From assembly GCA_023053545.1 (NCBI GenBank), contig JAKZAN010000006.1:12283412-12347411 (forward strand): a stretch of DNA of 64,000 nucleotides, written 5' to 3'. How positions within the stretch are numbered: position 1 is the first letter of the stretch; each line of letters opens with the position of its first letter. The notes beneath the pieces were generated by a model. That model was not told the DNA's origin. It did no database searches and was given only the letters and a program-made list of their open reading frames with translations. A program made the position numbers and the translations under genes. Source of the DNA: Lepidurus packardi (Eukaryota; Arthropoda; Branchiopoda; Notostraca; Triopsidae). Shown one piece after another: positions 11,398 through 22,718 of the stretch.

Positions 11398-11655
11398 AGG
11401 TTACAGGATTACTTTGAGCATGTTCTATAATTTGTATAAATAAAAGATATGAACAAGGCTGGTGTACAACGTTTTTACCATTGGCCTTTTCGTGGATTAA
11501 TACAAATGCGAGGCTTCGCCTAATATCTTGTAGTCTGTAGAAGCGCGCATTATTTGATATTTTAGAACGCGGAGCACTAGTCAGGCCTAAGCGTAGCACT
11601 TCTCAGCCAAACAAGAAATGCCTGGCGGATATGCAAGCTGTGTTGGATGCTGTGT

Positions 11656-12305
11656 AACTATTTAAGAATGTTTTTCTCTCTATGTTTATCTCTCTGACTT
11701 CAAACAAATCTGCTAGAAGCAAAATCAAAATCGTTCGAATCGAACTTTCAAAACTTCAAAAACTACCGCGACAGTAATGTAGGTCGAACTATTTAAGAAT
11801 GTTTTTCTCTCTCTGTTTTCTCTCTGTGACTTTAAACAAATCTGATAGAAGCAAAATAAAAATCGTTCGAATCGAACGTTTAAAACTTCAGAAACTACTG
11901 TGACAGTAATTTAGGTCTAACTATTTAAGAAAGTTATTCTCCCTGTATTTTCCGAATCAGACTCCAAACAAATCTGCTAGAATTAAAATAAAAATCGTTC
12001 GAATCGAACGCTCAAAACTTCAAAAACTACCGCGACAGTAATGTGGGTCGTACTATTTGAAAAAGTTTTTCTCTCTGTTTTCTCTCTGTGACTTTAAACA
12101 AATCTGCTAGAAGCAAAATAAAAATCGTTTGAATCGAACGTTCAAAACCTCAAAAACTACCGCGACAGTAATGTAGGTTGAACTATTTAGGAAAGTTTTT
12201 CATTCTGTGTTTTCCGAATCGGACTCCAAATAAATCTGCTAGAATTAAAATAAAAATCGTTCGAATCGAACGTTCAAAACTTCAAAAACTACCGCAGTAA
12301 CTACC
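11656..12305. repeat. Tandem repeat, about 131 bp x 5
   Basis: Units begin with AACTATTTAAGAA-like sequence at 11656, 11787, 11919, 12051 and 12181, so the period is 130-132 bp. Each unit carries a pyrimidine block (TTTTTCTCTCTGT), the near-palindrome CGTTCGAATCGAACG, and ACTACCGCGACAGTAATG. Two subtypes alternate in the spacer (TCTCTCTGTGACTTTAAAC versus TTTCCGAATC-x-GACTCC), suggesting a 262-bp higher-order unit in part. No coding function is seen. Confidence 0.85.
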
Positions 12306-12854
12306 GCGACCGCCTAAATTTACAAGGAACGATATTGCAGTACCTCCGGGGAAAACGACGGCTAAAAGTTAACAATTTTCTTAATAATTTTTCATAAATT
12401 TATCCGCATGCACATCACATTCCATATTATATAAGTTAGGAAATACATAGCAGTGACTGTTGATTTTAATACTAACTTTAAATCATGGAAACTAGTTCAG
12501 CAGATCTGATTTCGCGTTGGGTAATTTTTTCTATTCCGGTCACTTTCAAGCGCTGGATTAAGCTTGTAGCGGGCGGGCGATGAATGTAGGCTACTCATTC
12601 CACTACGGGAAGGTAAGCTGCTTGGTATGATCTAAGAGCTTAATATGCCAAGCAATGATGAAGAACAAAAACTCGTACATGGAACGGGAATGAGTAGCTT
12701 TGTGATGAGTTTATGTTAAAGAAAGGTATAATAGTGGGCTACAAAAGTTGAACCCACTCATGCCAACCATACAGGAGTCGATTGAATCGAAATAAAAATA
12801 ACTGGATTTGAATGGCGCGCGTTACTGGAAGGGCCGCAAGGGGTGCTGTTCCAA
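12306..12854. other. Gap without a recognised gene
   Basis: AT-rich sequence with no coding or repeat pattern seen. Confidence 0.4.
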
Positions 12855-12930
12855 ACTTGCAGCCTTTGCAACTTGCCCAACTTTGTCCAACTTGCAACCT
12901 TTGCAACTTGCCCAACTTTGTCCAACTTGC
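12855..12930. repeat. 35-bp tandem duplication
   Basis: GCCTTTGCAACTTGCCCAAC and the next 15 bases occur twice in tandem (starting at 12862 and 12897). Within the unit CCAACTT-x-G-like words recur. Confidence 0.7.
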
Positions 12931-14269
12931 AGTCGCGCTCGCAAAGCCGAACGAGTTACATGTTCAGAGGGACCTGTTATGCATAACTTACAGAATAGTT
13001 GTTTTTTAGCTGAATTTGGGTAACTTACTCTTTCTGCTGTTACGAACAACATTCGTGTTAATTAACAACCATTAATTTAGCTTCATTTGTGAATTTTGTG
13101 CGAAGTATCTTCAGTGTTTTGTGTTTTCAGTGCCGAGTTTCACTGAAACGTTTGGGCGTGTAGGCGTTTTTGAACGTCTAAAACGGACGATTTTGTGAAG
13201 TTGGGCTGGACAAGCTTAAACTAGCTGCCGCTGGGTTATTCTTTTTCACCTCTTGCCTGCTCCAGTTGGTAATTATTATTTGAATTTTCTAGGAGACATC
13301 CTTATTTTTTTCGCCTGTAATGGCAATGAAGTTGAGTGAAAAGCTGGCGGGCCACGTGGGAGAGATATGTGTGAGTTTAAGGAAAGATATTTTAAAACGT
13401 ATTAAACAGTTTAATGTACTGCAATAGATCCATAATAATAAAAGGAATAAAATAGGTCCGTCCTCCTTTCGTTGTAGCTTTCGTTCTTGTGAATTTGGCT
13501 TATTAGTTAGTTATTAAATAGAATACGGGATTCCAAAACTACCCAACGCAGTGCCCAATCACGTTGTTCGTTGCTAATGTTGCCATGGCCTCTGGCGAAT
13601 GGATACAGCCACCTGGAGGCACTCGCCTCCACTTTGCGTAGTCGACGGAATTAATCCCGCCAGCCATTGTGTGAACAGACGCCAAGACGACTCCACGCCA
13701 AGACTCCACGCCACGCCAAGACGACTCCACGTCAGGTAATTTGCTCTTTCGTTGTATTCCAATTTTTCGACTCCCATCCGACTTTTATCAAACTGAAAGG
13801 CAAACAGACTTACGTGTTGTGCAATTAGCTTGCAAATGAGGACACTTTTAATTGAAAGTAACAATATGGATCATTTTCGATGTTATTCCCGGGGATAAGC
13901 TTCGGTAGATTTCGAACATTTTCAACTTTGTTTGAACATGTTTGTTGTATTTCTTAGAAGACCTTGTTGCTGTTGACCCTGTCCCCTTCGCCCAAACGTT
14001 AACCTTAGCTTCCTCATTCCCTATTACCTTGACCTTAACCTTAGCTCATTGTATCCAGTGATATAAAAGGGGTTGGTGTTTTGTGAGTCGGGGTTCTGAT
14101 TTCAGTTGGAAACGTAGCGGTGGAAAGTTACTGTCAATAGAGTGTCAGTCAGAAGAAATCCCCACAATGTTAATAATATGGTCATAGAAGATTGACTGAT
14201 TTTAAAGTATTTAAATAGCAGAATTTTAGAGATTTGATTCTTATTTGACAGTTTTGTTCTTGCTCCTTT
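12931..14269. other. Gap without a recognised gene
   Basis: No recognised domain on either strand. A short imperfect repeat of CCAAGACGACTCCACG lies at 13680-13735. Some GT/AG signals exist but do not frame a convincing gene. Confidence 0.4.
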
Positions 14270-14560
14270 TTATTCTAGACCGTGAGAGAAAGGGAGGAAG
14301 GACTCTCGGAAGGTTGTGGGTCGTCATAGATAAGAAAAAGAGGACCCTAGCCTGCACGTGGTCGACTTTGGGAAAACCTTCGTCCTTTTCACCCCAGCTC
14401 CAGGTCTCCAGCCGGCGAAAAGGACACATTTTGAGTCTTTTGAGAAAGGGAAGTTGATTTCGTGTGTTACTCTCTGTTTTCGTCTGTGTTCGTCTTTGCT
14501 GGGCAACTCAAGACTTTTTTTTTTAATGATCATTTTTGAGCTTGTGCAGAGAAAGCTTCG
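14270..14560 (+). repeat. Diverged copy of a unit also present at 29.07 and 30.97 kb
   Basis: TTCTAGACCGTGAGAGAAAG, then GGAAGGACTCTCGGAAGG, then GCCTGCACGTGGTCGACTTT align with 30975-31085 and 29070-29190 in the same order. The similarity continues through AAAGGACACATTTTGAGTC. A short peptide resembling RTCTWST-x-GK is shared, so this may be a decayed exon of the same unknown gene. Confidence 0.55.
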
Positions 14561-15251
14561 CGTATGCTAGCCAAGCAAAGCTTTTGGTTTTGGAAGAATG
14601 AAACCACAGTATAGAGGTTTCACAGTATGCTAACAGGGCTATCTTCCAATGTTAAGGTTTTCTGACGCCCTTCTCGGTCCCCAGAGTAATATTCAGGTAA
14701 AAGGCCAGAAAATGAAAGGGTACATTCGCAAACCTCCCAGTGCAGTTCAAAAAAGGTCACAACGGTTTACAAATCGCGTAATTTAAATCTATTGCTTTAA
14801 ACTATGTGAGCTTAAAATAAAAGATGAATTAACTAGGTCAAAGCACAACACGTATACACATTATAGACTAGTTCGCGTTACCCAGGTTGGACCACGAGGA
14901 GGCAGTCTATTTTGCAACCCATACATGTGTTTTATAGTATACAGGTTTAACCCCATATACCATAAAATACCCATGTATATTAATGTCTATATGTGTTGTT
15001 AGGACTATCTATGTCTATATACGAGTTATCCATTACATTGGTACTTTACAACTATTCCTAAATGTTACTAACTTTTGCAAGTTTAGTATTTTTCTTAACA
15101 AGTTTAACTACGGCTCTTTCTGCTACAGCTACATTTTCTTCTTTAAGTGTATAGTAAATCCTAACTCGAACGAACAAATTAAAAAAATAATCAACTGGAA
15201 AAGTTTCGCATGTCAATTCAGATAAACCAAGCAGTTTAAGTTTAGCAACAA
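14561..15251. other. Gap without a recognised gene
   Basis: Low-complexity AT-rich DNA just left of the Ngaro element. No coding signal. Confidence 0.4.
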
Positions 15252-15720
15252 TAATTGATCTTTTGCCGTCGAAGGATGGTAAAAGGATATTATCGCCAAG
15301 TCAGGCGTCGAGGGACTCCTCGCTTGTCTCCTCCCAAGATGCAGGCCTTGCATTCCGGCACATCTTCTTGGCTCGGTTGCGCTGCCCTGGTCGCGCGGCC
15401 TTTGTCGTCTTGACCTGGGTCACTCAGATTACCTTGGCTCCAAGGTCGGCGCTGCTCTTCCTTGTTTGCATCCCTTAGGTCACATCCTTGTCAATCGCCT
15501 CCCAGTTGGTATTTAAGGCCAGGACAATTGCAGAGCTTGGTCAGTCATCTTCCATTAGTGAAGATGGAAGCTTCCGAAGCGGAGAATTTGCCTCTCGCTG
15601 CGCTCTCTCCACCGTCCGAAGGAGACAGTCCGTCTTCCCAGCCAGGCTCGGTCCGATCCGTTGCGGGGTCGGCGCGGCGTTCGGCGCGGAACGCAAGGAA
15701 TCCGGCTGGCGGTTCTTCGA
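15252..15720 (+). repeat. Ngaro split repeat A1
   Basis: It matches 20450-20917 almost base for base, from TAATTGATCTTTTGCCGTCG to GGCTGGCGGTTCTTCGA. It includes the first 157 bp of the gag ORF. Confidence 0.92.
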
Positions 15721-17196
15721 GTAAGTCTGCCAAGTCATCTGCTACGTCATCTCGATCGCGTCGCGGTGATAGTGTCCAGGTGCCGTCCGCCTCTACATCA
15801 TCGTCCAGTGCCCGCTTGGTTGCTCTGCCGGTTGCCTCGCACGCCGCCCCACCTGCCACACCACCTCTCACCATGTTGACCACGCCGCACGCTCCGCTGG
15901 TGGTACCTTCTACCTCGTTTAACGCTCCGCCTGCAGCGTCTATTGCTTTGCCGGTCGCTCCGCATGTAGCGCCGTTTAATTCTCCGGTCGCTCCGCCTGT
16001 AGCGTCTACCGGTAGGCCTGTTGCCCCTTCGGCTTCGTTTGACGCCCCGCCCTTGCCGGTCGCTCCGCCTGTAGCGCCTTTTGCTTGGCCAGTCGCTCCG
16101 CCTGTAGCGTCCACCGGTCGGCCTGCCGCCCCGCTTGCTGCGACGCCTGTAGCACCGCTGGCTGCTCCCACTTCGCATTTTGCTCCGTTGTGGACGCCTC
16201 ATGCCACGCCTCATGCCTCTTACTTGACTGCCTCATCGCCCGCCTACCAGTCGGCTATGCCTTCCACACCCCAAGCAGTCACGTCGGTCGCATCTTCACA
16301 CCCGCAGCAAGGTATTTCTCCAGGGGACATTCAATCGCTGCTGGCATGGCTAACTACCCAAGGCCTCTCGAACCATCCGGACGTGCGTCCGGCAACAAAG
16401 CCGTACGCTGCGGCTTGGGCCCACCTTGGATCGGGGATCCAGCCCTCCATCGCCACTGCACAGTGCCCTTCTACTATGTTAACGGCATCCTTCGCAAACT
16501 TGCCACCCCTCCTTCCGGTTGCGGGAGAGAAGATCCTGAAAGGTCTAATCGCCCTTCCTCTTGGAGATCTTATCAAGAACACGACTCTCGAACAACCGTC
16601 GGCATCTAAGGGATCCTCGCCCCTATTGTTAGACCAGTGGGTAGTTGGCGTTGCTACTCTTTTTATGCATTCCGTTGCTAATTCTCCGCCAGATCTCCGG
16701 GCGTCCAAAGCAGTCGCCTTTTTGGGCCATATCCGAAACATGGCCTCGGTTTGGGCACAAATGCATCCGGTAGCTTGGAATAACCTGGACTTGTCCATTC
16801 GAGGCCGCGCGGACGCATATCCAGGTTGGCTTCCTGATGATCCAAGTTGGCTTCCTGATGATCCAAGTTGGTTTGCTGCACAGGCCGCTATCAGCTCGGC
16901 CCCAGCGGCGGTGGGCCTATCCGCAGCTTCCAAGTTCCCAGCCTGTTTCAAATGCCAGAACTGTAAGAGCTGGAACCGGGGCTCCCGAGACCTCTGCCAT
17001 CGTTTCAACAACACTTTTTGCGAAGGCCCTCCTTCATGCTCATACCTTCACGAATGTTCAATCTGCCACAGCCCGGACCACCCCAGACGCCGGTGTCCCA
17101 AAAAAAGAAAAGCCACATTTTGGTCATCGGTCATCCGGTCGTAACCGCTCGCGTTCTAGATCTCCGCGCCGCCAAAAGAACCCTCCAAAAAACTAA
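15564..17196 (+). CDS. Ngaro ORF1 (gag-like protein)
   Basis: The frame opens at 15462, but the ATG at 15564 (MEASEAENLPLAAL) is the likely start, after a promoter-like leader in A1. About residues 1-75 are Ser/Arg rich. Residues 90-270 are a low-complexity Pro/Ala/Val tract with repeated VAPPVA-type words. A middle folded part contains LDQWVVGVATLFMH. The C-terminus holds a Cys/His module, CFKCQNC, then FNNTFCEGPPSC, then H-x-C-x2-C-x4-H-x4-C, typical of Ngaro/DIRS gag proteins that bind nucleic acid. The zero frame stops at 17144. A second frame entered at the A7 run (17100-17106) gives an Arg-Ser tail, SGRNRSRSRSPRR, ending at 17196, which looks like the true C-terminus. Confidence 0.75.
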
Positions 17197-17234
17197 TATC
17201 TGCCGTCCTAGAGCCACCTGCTTCATCTTGCGTT

Positions 17235-19102
17235 TTGCTTCATCCGGGTAATGGTCCCATTGGTTCAGCTTCTCCTAGTGCTAGTAATGGAAATTCAGTG
17301 ACGGGTTCGTTTGATGTACCTTGTTCTTCCTTTGTGCCTTCCGATATTATGAATGTTATGGACGTTCCTTGCCCCATGAGCTTCGGGGGATTTCCGTTCA
17401 CTGTTGGGGAGGCATGCGCCTCGATTTCACCTGACATTGCTTCCGCAAAGCCCTCCACACCTGCCATCATTCCCGCCTTTTGTCATTTGGCAGAAAAATT
17501 CGTGAATAAAAACGTTGCACAAATTTGGCTCTATCGACTTTCCCGGGGTTGTGACATCGGCTTCTACCGCAAACGCATTTCACGTTTCTCTAGGAATTCA
17601 CCCTCGACCTACAGGGACCCTACCACGGTGGACCAACTTATCAACACTGAAGTCCAGAAAGGTCATGTCCTCGGCCCCTTTTCCACACCCCCTTTCAAGG
17701 ACTTTGTCGTCAATGCGCTTGTTTGGTTCCGAAAAAACCTAGTGGAGCTCGACTGATCATGGACCTTTCGCGCCCTCGCGGTTCGAGCGTCAACGACGGG
17801 ATTCCAGATTCCGCAGCTCATGTACAATATCACGGCATTGATGTGGCTATGCATCTGGTCAGAAGGATGTCCGCTTCAGACATGCCCGCCTTTATGGCAA
17901 AATGCGACATTAAGGCTTTTAGGCTCCTGCCTGTCCTCAAGTCCCAGTGGCCTCTGCTGGGGTTTTTCTGGCGCAATTTGTATTTTTGCGACGTTCGGCT
18001 AACCTTTGGTTGTCGTTCCTCTCCCAACATCTTCTGCCAGTTCGCTGAGGTGCTTCGAGACATAGTTCGCGGGATGACTTCACACGATGGCATTAATCAT
18101 TATTTGGATGATTTTTACTTTATCGCCGAGTCCCGGCTCGCTTGCCAACATCTATTGGACACAATGGAAACGGTTTGTGGAGAGTGCGGCATTCCGTTGG
18201 CTAACGAAAAAACTGTGCTACCTTCAACAAGGATGCCGCTGTTGGGTTTCGTTCTCGATTCTGTCCAGAATTCTATCTCCATCCCAGACGATAAGCTACA
18301 GGAGCTGTTAACGGAATTAAACGATTTCGGGGCGCGTAGAACAGCTCGTAAGTCAGTCTTGGAATCCTTGGTGGGCAAGTTATGTTTTGCTTCAGCTTGC
18401 ATTCCCGCTAGCCGTATTTTTCTTCGCCGGCTCTATTCCGCCATCAGCGAAACAGGCCCCAAACACCATTACGTCACCCTGTCCGCCGAAGCCAGGGAAG
18501 ACGTTCGGTGGTGGCAGGCTATGCTGCCCAGGTTCAACGGGACCGCACCGATCTTGGATTGCAAATGGACATCCGCAGAGTCCTTGAATCTCGCATCAGA
18601 CGCATCTGGGGCACTTGGCTGTGCTGCGGTATGGGGAAATCGGTGGTTCGCCATGCCATGGCCTAAACACATCCTCGCTAATCCCGCATGTTCCATGTCA
18701 TGGAAGGAGGGTTTCCCTGTTCTGGTGGCCTGTCTGACCTGGGGAATGCACTGGAGGGGACAAAAGATTACGTTACATTGCGACAACATGGGCATGGTAG
18801 ACGCGTGGCGGGCAGGGACGTCTAAGCAATCGTGGCTCGCGTCCTTGATTCGGCAAATCACTATGGCTTGTTTTTTCTACCATTTTCAGCTACGCTTAGT
18901 CCACATTCCCGGCATCCTTAATGACGCAGCCGACAGTCTGTCCAGATTTCAATTTAATCGTTTTTTCCAGGTGCGACCATCGGCGGGGCCCGACCCAGAC
19001 CGGATCCCGGGGCCGATTTCTCGTTTCCTGGATTCGCCCGAGTCACGGCTGGAATGCCTATCGCTGACCGATCTCTTATCCGAGATGCCAGAGTCCTGTT
19101 AA
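17235..19102 (+). pseudogene. Ngaro reverse transcriptase-RNase H, one frameshift
   Basis: The first part (17235-17756) ends with EVQKGHVLGPFSTPPF, the usual entry to DIRS-group RT. At about 17718 one base appears lost in CTTGTTTGG. The protein continues in another frame from 17723 (VPKKPSGARLIMDLSRP). RT motifs are KCDIKAF (catalytic D) and YLDDF (Y-x-D-D). RNase H follows with SDASGALG, SWKEGF, CDNMGMVDAW and NDAADSLSR, giving the D-E-D-D set. This enzyme copies the element RNA into DNA and degrades the template. It overlaps the recombinase ORF by 49 bp. Apart from the single break the protein looks intact. Confidence 0.88.
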
Positions 19103-19971
19103 GCGGCGCTCTAGCTCCCGCCTCCGCAAGCCTCTACGCAACAGCGGTATCGGCATTCCTTAGGTTTGCTCAGTCCATGAATTTACCCCATATACCCGCA
19201 GACGAGCCTACCTTAATCCTTTTCATCACATTCCTCCGTCGGATCGTCATGGCCCCTCAGTCCATTTTGTCCTATGTTGCGGCTGTTCGTTTTTGGCACG
19301 TGTCCCTTGGCTGGTCGCCGCCTTCAGGTCCCACGCTTTCGGTGGCCTTCAGAGCATTGAAACGTTTGCCAAACCCCGGGAGACGGCGCCTTCCCATCAC
19401 GGTAGAGCACATGCGGGCTCTAAAGCGGGGCATTATAGACCGTTTCCCTGATCCCCACTCACAGCTCATGCTTTGGGCGACGTGCACCACGGCTTTTTTC
19501 GGGGCCCTCAGAATTTCCGAATACCTGCCACCCTCTCTCACCGCCGCCGCACCTCTTAGCCCGAAGGACATGGCTATAAACCAGGACAATTGCGTCCTCC
19601 TTATTTGGAGGTCCAAAACCGATCAATCAGGCGCAGGGACCCGCGTGTCTTTCCAGGCCACGGGCAGATCCATCTGCCCTCAGCGAGCCATCGAGCGGTA
19701 TTTCGTAGCTCGGAGTTCGTTAACCGGGACCGTCGATTCAGCTTTGTTTCTCTGGTCGTCGAATTTGCCGTTGTTGCAGCGTCGCTTTAACGCCATCATA
19801 GCGGAGATTCTCCCCGAGTCGGCGGACGGTTATTTTTCCTCCCATTCGTTTCGGATCGGAGCGGCTTCCACCTTGGCGGCGTCGGGGGCTCCGGACCATG
19901 CTATCCGGCGCCTGGGTCGCTGGTCTAGCGGCGCGTACGCTAGGTATATTCGGACTATCGACGGCTCCTAA
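19054..19971 (+). CDS. Ngaro tyrosine recombinase
   Basis: A 305-residue ORF overlaps the RT end by 49 bp. Catalytic residues can be placed: R153 (ALRISEYL), K188 (RSKTD), H264 and R267 (HSFRIGAAS), W290 (LGRW) and a tyrosine in AYARYIR (Y295 or Y298). The N-terminal 120 residues form the SAM-like core-binding half. Members of this family insert the circular DNA copy without leaving a target duplication, in place of a DDE integrase. The frame is complete with a normal stop at 19969-19971, so this ORF could be functional. Confidence 0.9.
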   Translation: MPIADRSLIRDARVLLSGALAPASASLYATAVSAFLRFAQSMNLPHIPADEPTLILFITFLRRIVMAPQSILSYVAAVRFWHVSLGWSPPSGPTLSVAFRALKRLPNPGRRRLPITVEHMRALKRGIIDRFPDPHSQLMLWATCTTAFFGALRISEYLPPSLTAAAPLSPKDMAINQDNCVLLIWRSKTDQSGAGTRVSFQATGRSICPQRAIERYFVARSSLTGTVDSALFLWSSNLPLLQRRFNAIIAEILPESADGYFSSHSFRIGAASTLAASGAPDHAIRRLGRWSSGAYARYIRTIDGS

Positions 19972-20203
19972 CTTCACGTGGGCGCTTCAGTCCACTTGCT
20001 TTTCGTTTGCTTTTTTGTTTCTATTTGGCCAATATTCTGTTCTTTAAACCCCCTGTATCTTTGTTATTGGCTGGGCGTATTTGGAGCAACCCCGCTAGGA
20101 CGGCTCATCTCTAAAAATAAATGTTGGCGGTTCGCCTCGGAGCATTCTTTCCCCTTTCTAATTTTTTATAGGTTCGGGAGTTTTTGTTTGGGGACACCAG
20201 CTT

Positions 20204-21230
20204 GGCGGTTCGCAGGTCCGCAGCCTCCGGCGTTCCGAGCCGAAGCCGGAGGCCATGCGGTCCCTCGCGAATTGGCTGCGCCCTAGGGCCCGGTTTTATT
20301 GCCCAAACCTGGAAGGATTCCTCACGACACTTGGAGAAGATCAGTACTTCATAGGAAGCCCCTACTCTAGTCCTGCCTGTGCATTCGATTCGGTTTACTC
20401 GATGGATTCCTCGCTCATCTGGAAGGAGGCCTCGCGACACTTGGAGGGTAATTGATCTTTTGCCGTCGAAGGATGGTAAAAGGATATTATCGCCAAGTCA
20501 GGCGTCGAGGGACTCCTCGCTTGTCTCCTCCCAAGATGCAGGCCTTGCATTCCGGCACATCTTCTTGGCTCGGTTGCGCTGCCCTGGTCGCGCGGCCTTT
20601 GTCGTCTTGACCTGGGTCACTCAGATTACCTTGGCTCCAAGGTCGGCGCTGCTCTTCCTTGTTTGCATCCCTTAGGTCACATCCTTGTCAATCGCCTCCC
20701 AGTTGGTGTTTAAGGCCAGGACAATTGCAGAGCTTGGCCAGTCATCTTCCATTAGTGAAGATGGAAGCTTCCCAAGCGGAGAATTTGCCTCTCGCTGCGC
20801 TCTCTCCACCGTCCGAAGGAGACAGTCCGTCTTCCCAGCCAGGCTCGGTCCGATCCGTTGCGGGGTCGGCGCGGCGTTCGGCGCGGAACGCAAGGAATCC
20901 GGCTGGCGGTTCTTCGATAACCACTCCACCCTCCCCTTTATTTTTTTTTACTCCTTTTTTCCCTTTGTCTACCCTTGGACCTAGGGGGCGGTTCGCAGGT
21001 CCGCAGCCTCCGGCGTTCCGAGCCGAAGCCGGAGGCCATGCGGTCCCTCGCGAATTGGCTGCGCCCTAGGGCCCGGTTTTATTGCCCAAACCTGGAAGGA
21101 TTCCTCACGACACTTGGAGAAGATCAGTACTTCATAGGAAGCCCCTACTCTAGTCCTGCCTGTGCATTCGATTCGGTTTACTCGATGGATTCCTCGCTCA
21201 CCTGGAAGGAGGCCTCGCGACACTTGGAGG
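20204..21230 (+). repeat. Ngaro right end: B1 (20204-20446), A2 (20450-20917), B2 (20988-21230)
   Basis: B1 and B2 both run from GGCGGTTCGCAGGTCCGCAG to CTCGCGACACTTGGAGG. A2 repeats A1. The 70 bp between A2 and B2 (from TAACCACTCCACCC to the B2 start) are unique. The order explains circular intermediates: B-A joints regenerate the left end. A2 also carries a useless second gag start at 20761. Confidence 0.92.
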
Positions 21231-21239
21231 ATAACACTA

Positions 21240-21286
21240 ACTATCCTGGCGCTACGGGCGGAGGGCTAGTCAGTCGCAAAGGAACC
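21240..21286 (+). repeat. PAT split repeat A1
   Basis: 47 bp, ACTATCCTGGCGCTACGGGC through CAAAGGAACC, identical to 27577-27623. Confidence 0.88.
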
Positions 21287-21366
21287 GAGTGAGGGTACAG
21301 ACGTGCTTCAGCGTGGCTCTAGACGGAGGCCCAATTGGGAATATCGCGGGTGGCGTGTGAATTTCG

Positions 21367-22191
21367 ATGGCAACTAATTTTGTGGTGTGGGACGGGGAAA
21401 CAAGTTTGCGGGGGGTGGACGTGTTCGACGTTATAGTTAAGTTTAGACTACACGCTGGAGATGTGGCGATGGCGCGGTTTAACGCAGGAGAGACGTTGGA
21501 GTCGTTAAACGCGGAAGCGCTGGTGGGCAAAATTGAGGCCCTCACAGGGAAAAACGAGGATTTGTGGAAAACAATAATGGGTGCTGACGCAATTACGGCA
21601 GAAGCGTGGAGGATTCTAGTCCATTATCTCATTGAGAAGGCAGACGAGATCGCCTGCGCACCAACGGCGCCTAAGCGGGCGAAGAGAGGGGAGGTTCGGC
21701 CCGAGACAGCAGGAACATCGGGGACTCAGGTAAGAAGTAACTTTGTTATGTGGCTTTCCTGTCTGGGCATGTCGCGAATAAAGACCTACTGAACCGCATG
21801 AAAGATTTAGCAGGATTGGGATGTTGCACGCTTTCGCTTTGCCTAACACGCTTAGGGCATTTTCAGGCCCCAGCATGGTGGCTCCTATGGGTTTTTGGGA
21901 CGTTTGTTTTGGACGTGCTCTCGGGAGCACGAGAAAGTGAAGGTAAAGGAAGCGAGTACGATAGGGAAGACGGGAGGGAGGGAAAAGAGAGTGGAGCATA
22001 GGGCGGGGGGCTATGACTGAAGGCCAATATTGATTTTGACGGAAGGGAGCAAAAATAGTAAAAGGAAAGTAAGGGAAAGGGATTCGCAGGTTGGGCGCGT
22101 TTCGCGCTGCTCGCCTGACGTAAGGGAAGGAAAGGGAGAGACCGGAAGGAAAGAGGAAGGAATGGAAGAAAATCAGTAAAGGAATACCTAC

Positions 22192-22239
<48 letters not shown>

Positions 22240-22567
22240 AATTCGCGGGTTGAGAGTGCTTTCGCGCGTCTCAACGGGCGTAAAGGACGAAGATAACCGA
22301 GGAATACATAAAAAAAAAAAAAAAAAAAAAAGAGGGAAACTCGCAGGGAGGGCGCTCTTGCGCGGCTCGCCTGGCGCTATGGAAAGAATTAACCAAGGGA
22401 ATATATAAGTCCCGAAGTAAAAAAAAAAAAAAAAAAAAAACAGGGGGGAACTCGCAGGTTGAGAGCAATTTCGCGCGGATCGCCTGGCGCAAGGGAAGGA
22501 AAATGAGAGGGGCCGGAAAGAGCAAGGAGGGAAGGGAAGGAAATCAACAGAGGAAATACCAGAGTAC

Positions 22568-22601
<34 letters not shown>

Positions 22602-22686
22602 TTCGCAGGTTACGAACGCTCATGCGCAGCTCGCCTGGCGCAAGGGATGGGATTGAAAAAGGGAATACCTAAGCCCCGAAAAGAAA

Positions 22687-22718
<32 letters not shown>

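Larger units (their letters stand above)
15252..21230 (+). mobile_element. Ngaro-type tyrosine-recombinase retrotransposon with split direct repeats
   Basis: The layout is A1 (15252-15720), gag, RT-RNase H, tyrosine recombinase, then B1 (20204-20446), A2 (20450-20917) and B2 (20988-21230). A1 and A2 are about 468 bp and nearly identical; B1 and B2 are 243 bp and nearly identical. Ngaro and PAT elements are known to have this A1...B1-A2-B2 order and to integrate as circles by recombinase. The recombinase carries HSFRIGAAS, typical of Ngaro, and no methyltransferase domain is seen. The ORFs have one clear frame break in RT and a probable one at the gag end, so this copy is young but probably not autonomous. 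Confidence 0.9.

Noticed and set aside
11860-11875. tRNA-like B-box (GTTCGAATC) in the 131-bp repeat
   Set aside because: No A-box at the right distance and no cloverleaf; kept only as a note in the repeat finding.
11656-12305. CRISPR-like array
   Set aside because: Units of 131 bp without unique spacers, in a eukaryotic context; a satellite fits better.
15545-16236. Long minus-strand ORFs rich in Gly/Ala/Thr opposite Ngaro gag
   Set aside because: Antisense shadow of the Pro/Ala repeat; no domain and high GC bias explain the openness.
18115-18861. Minus-strand ORFs across Ngaro RT
   Set aside because: Shadows of the RT frame, which has all catalytic motifs.
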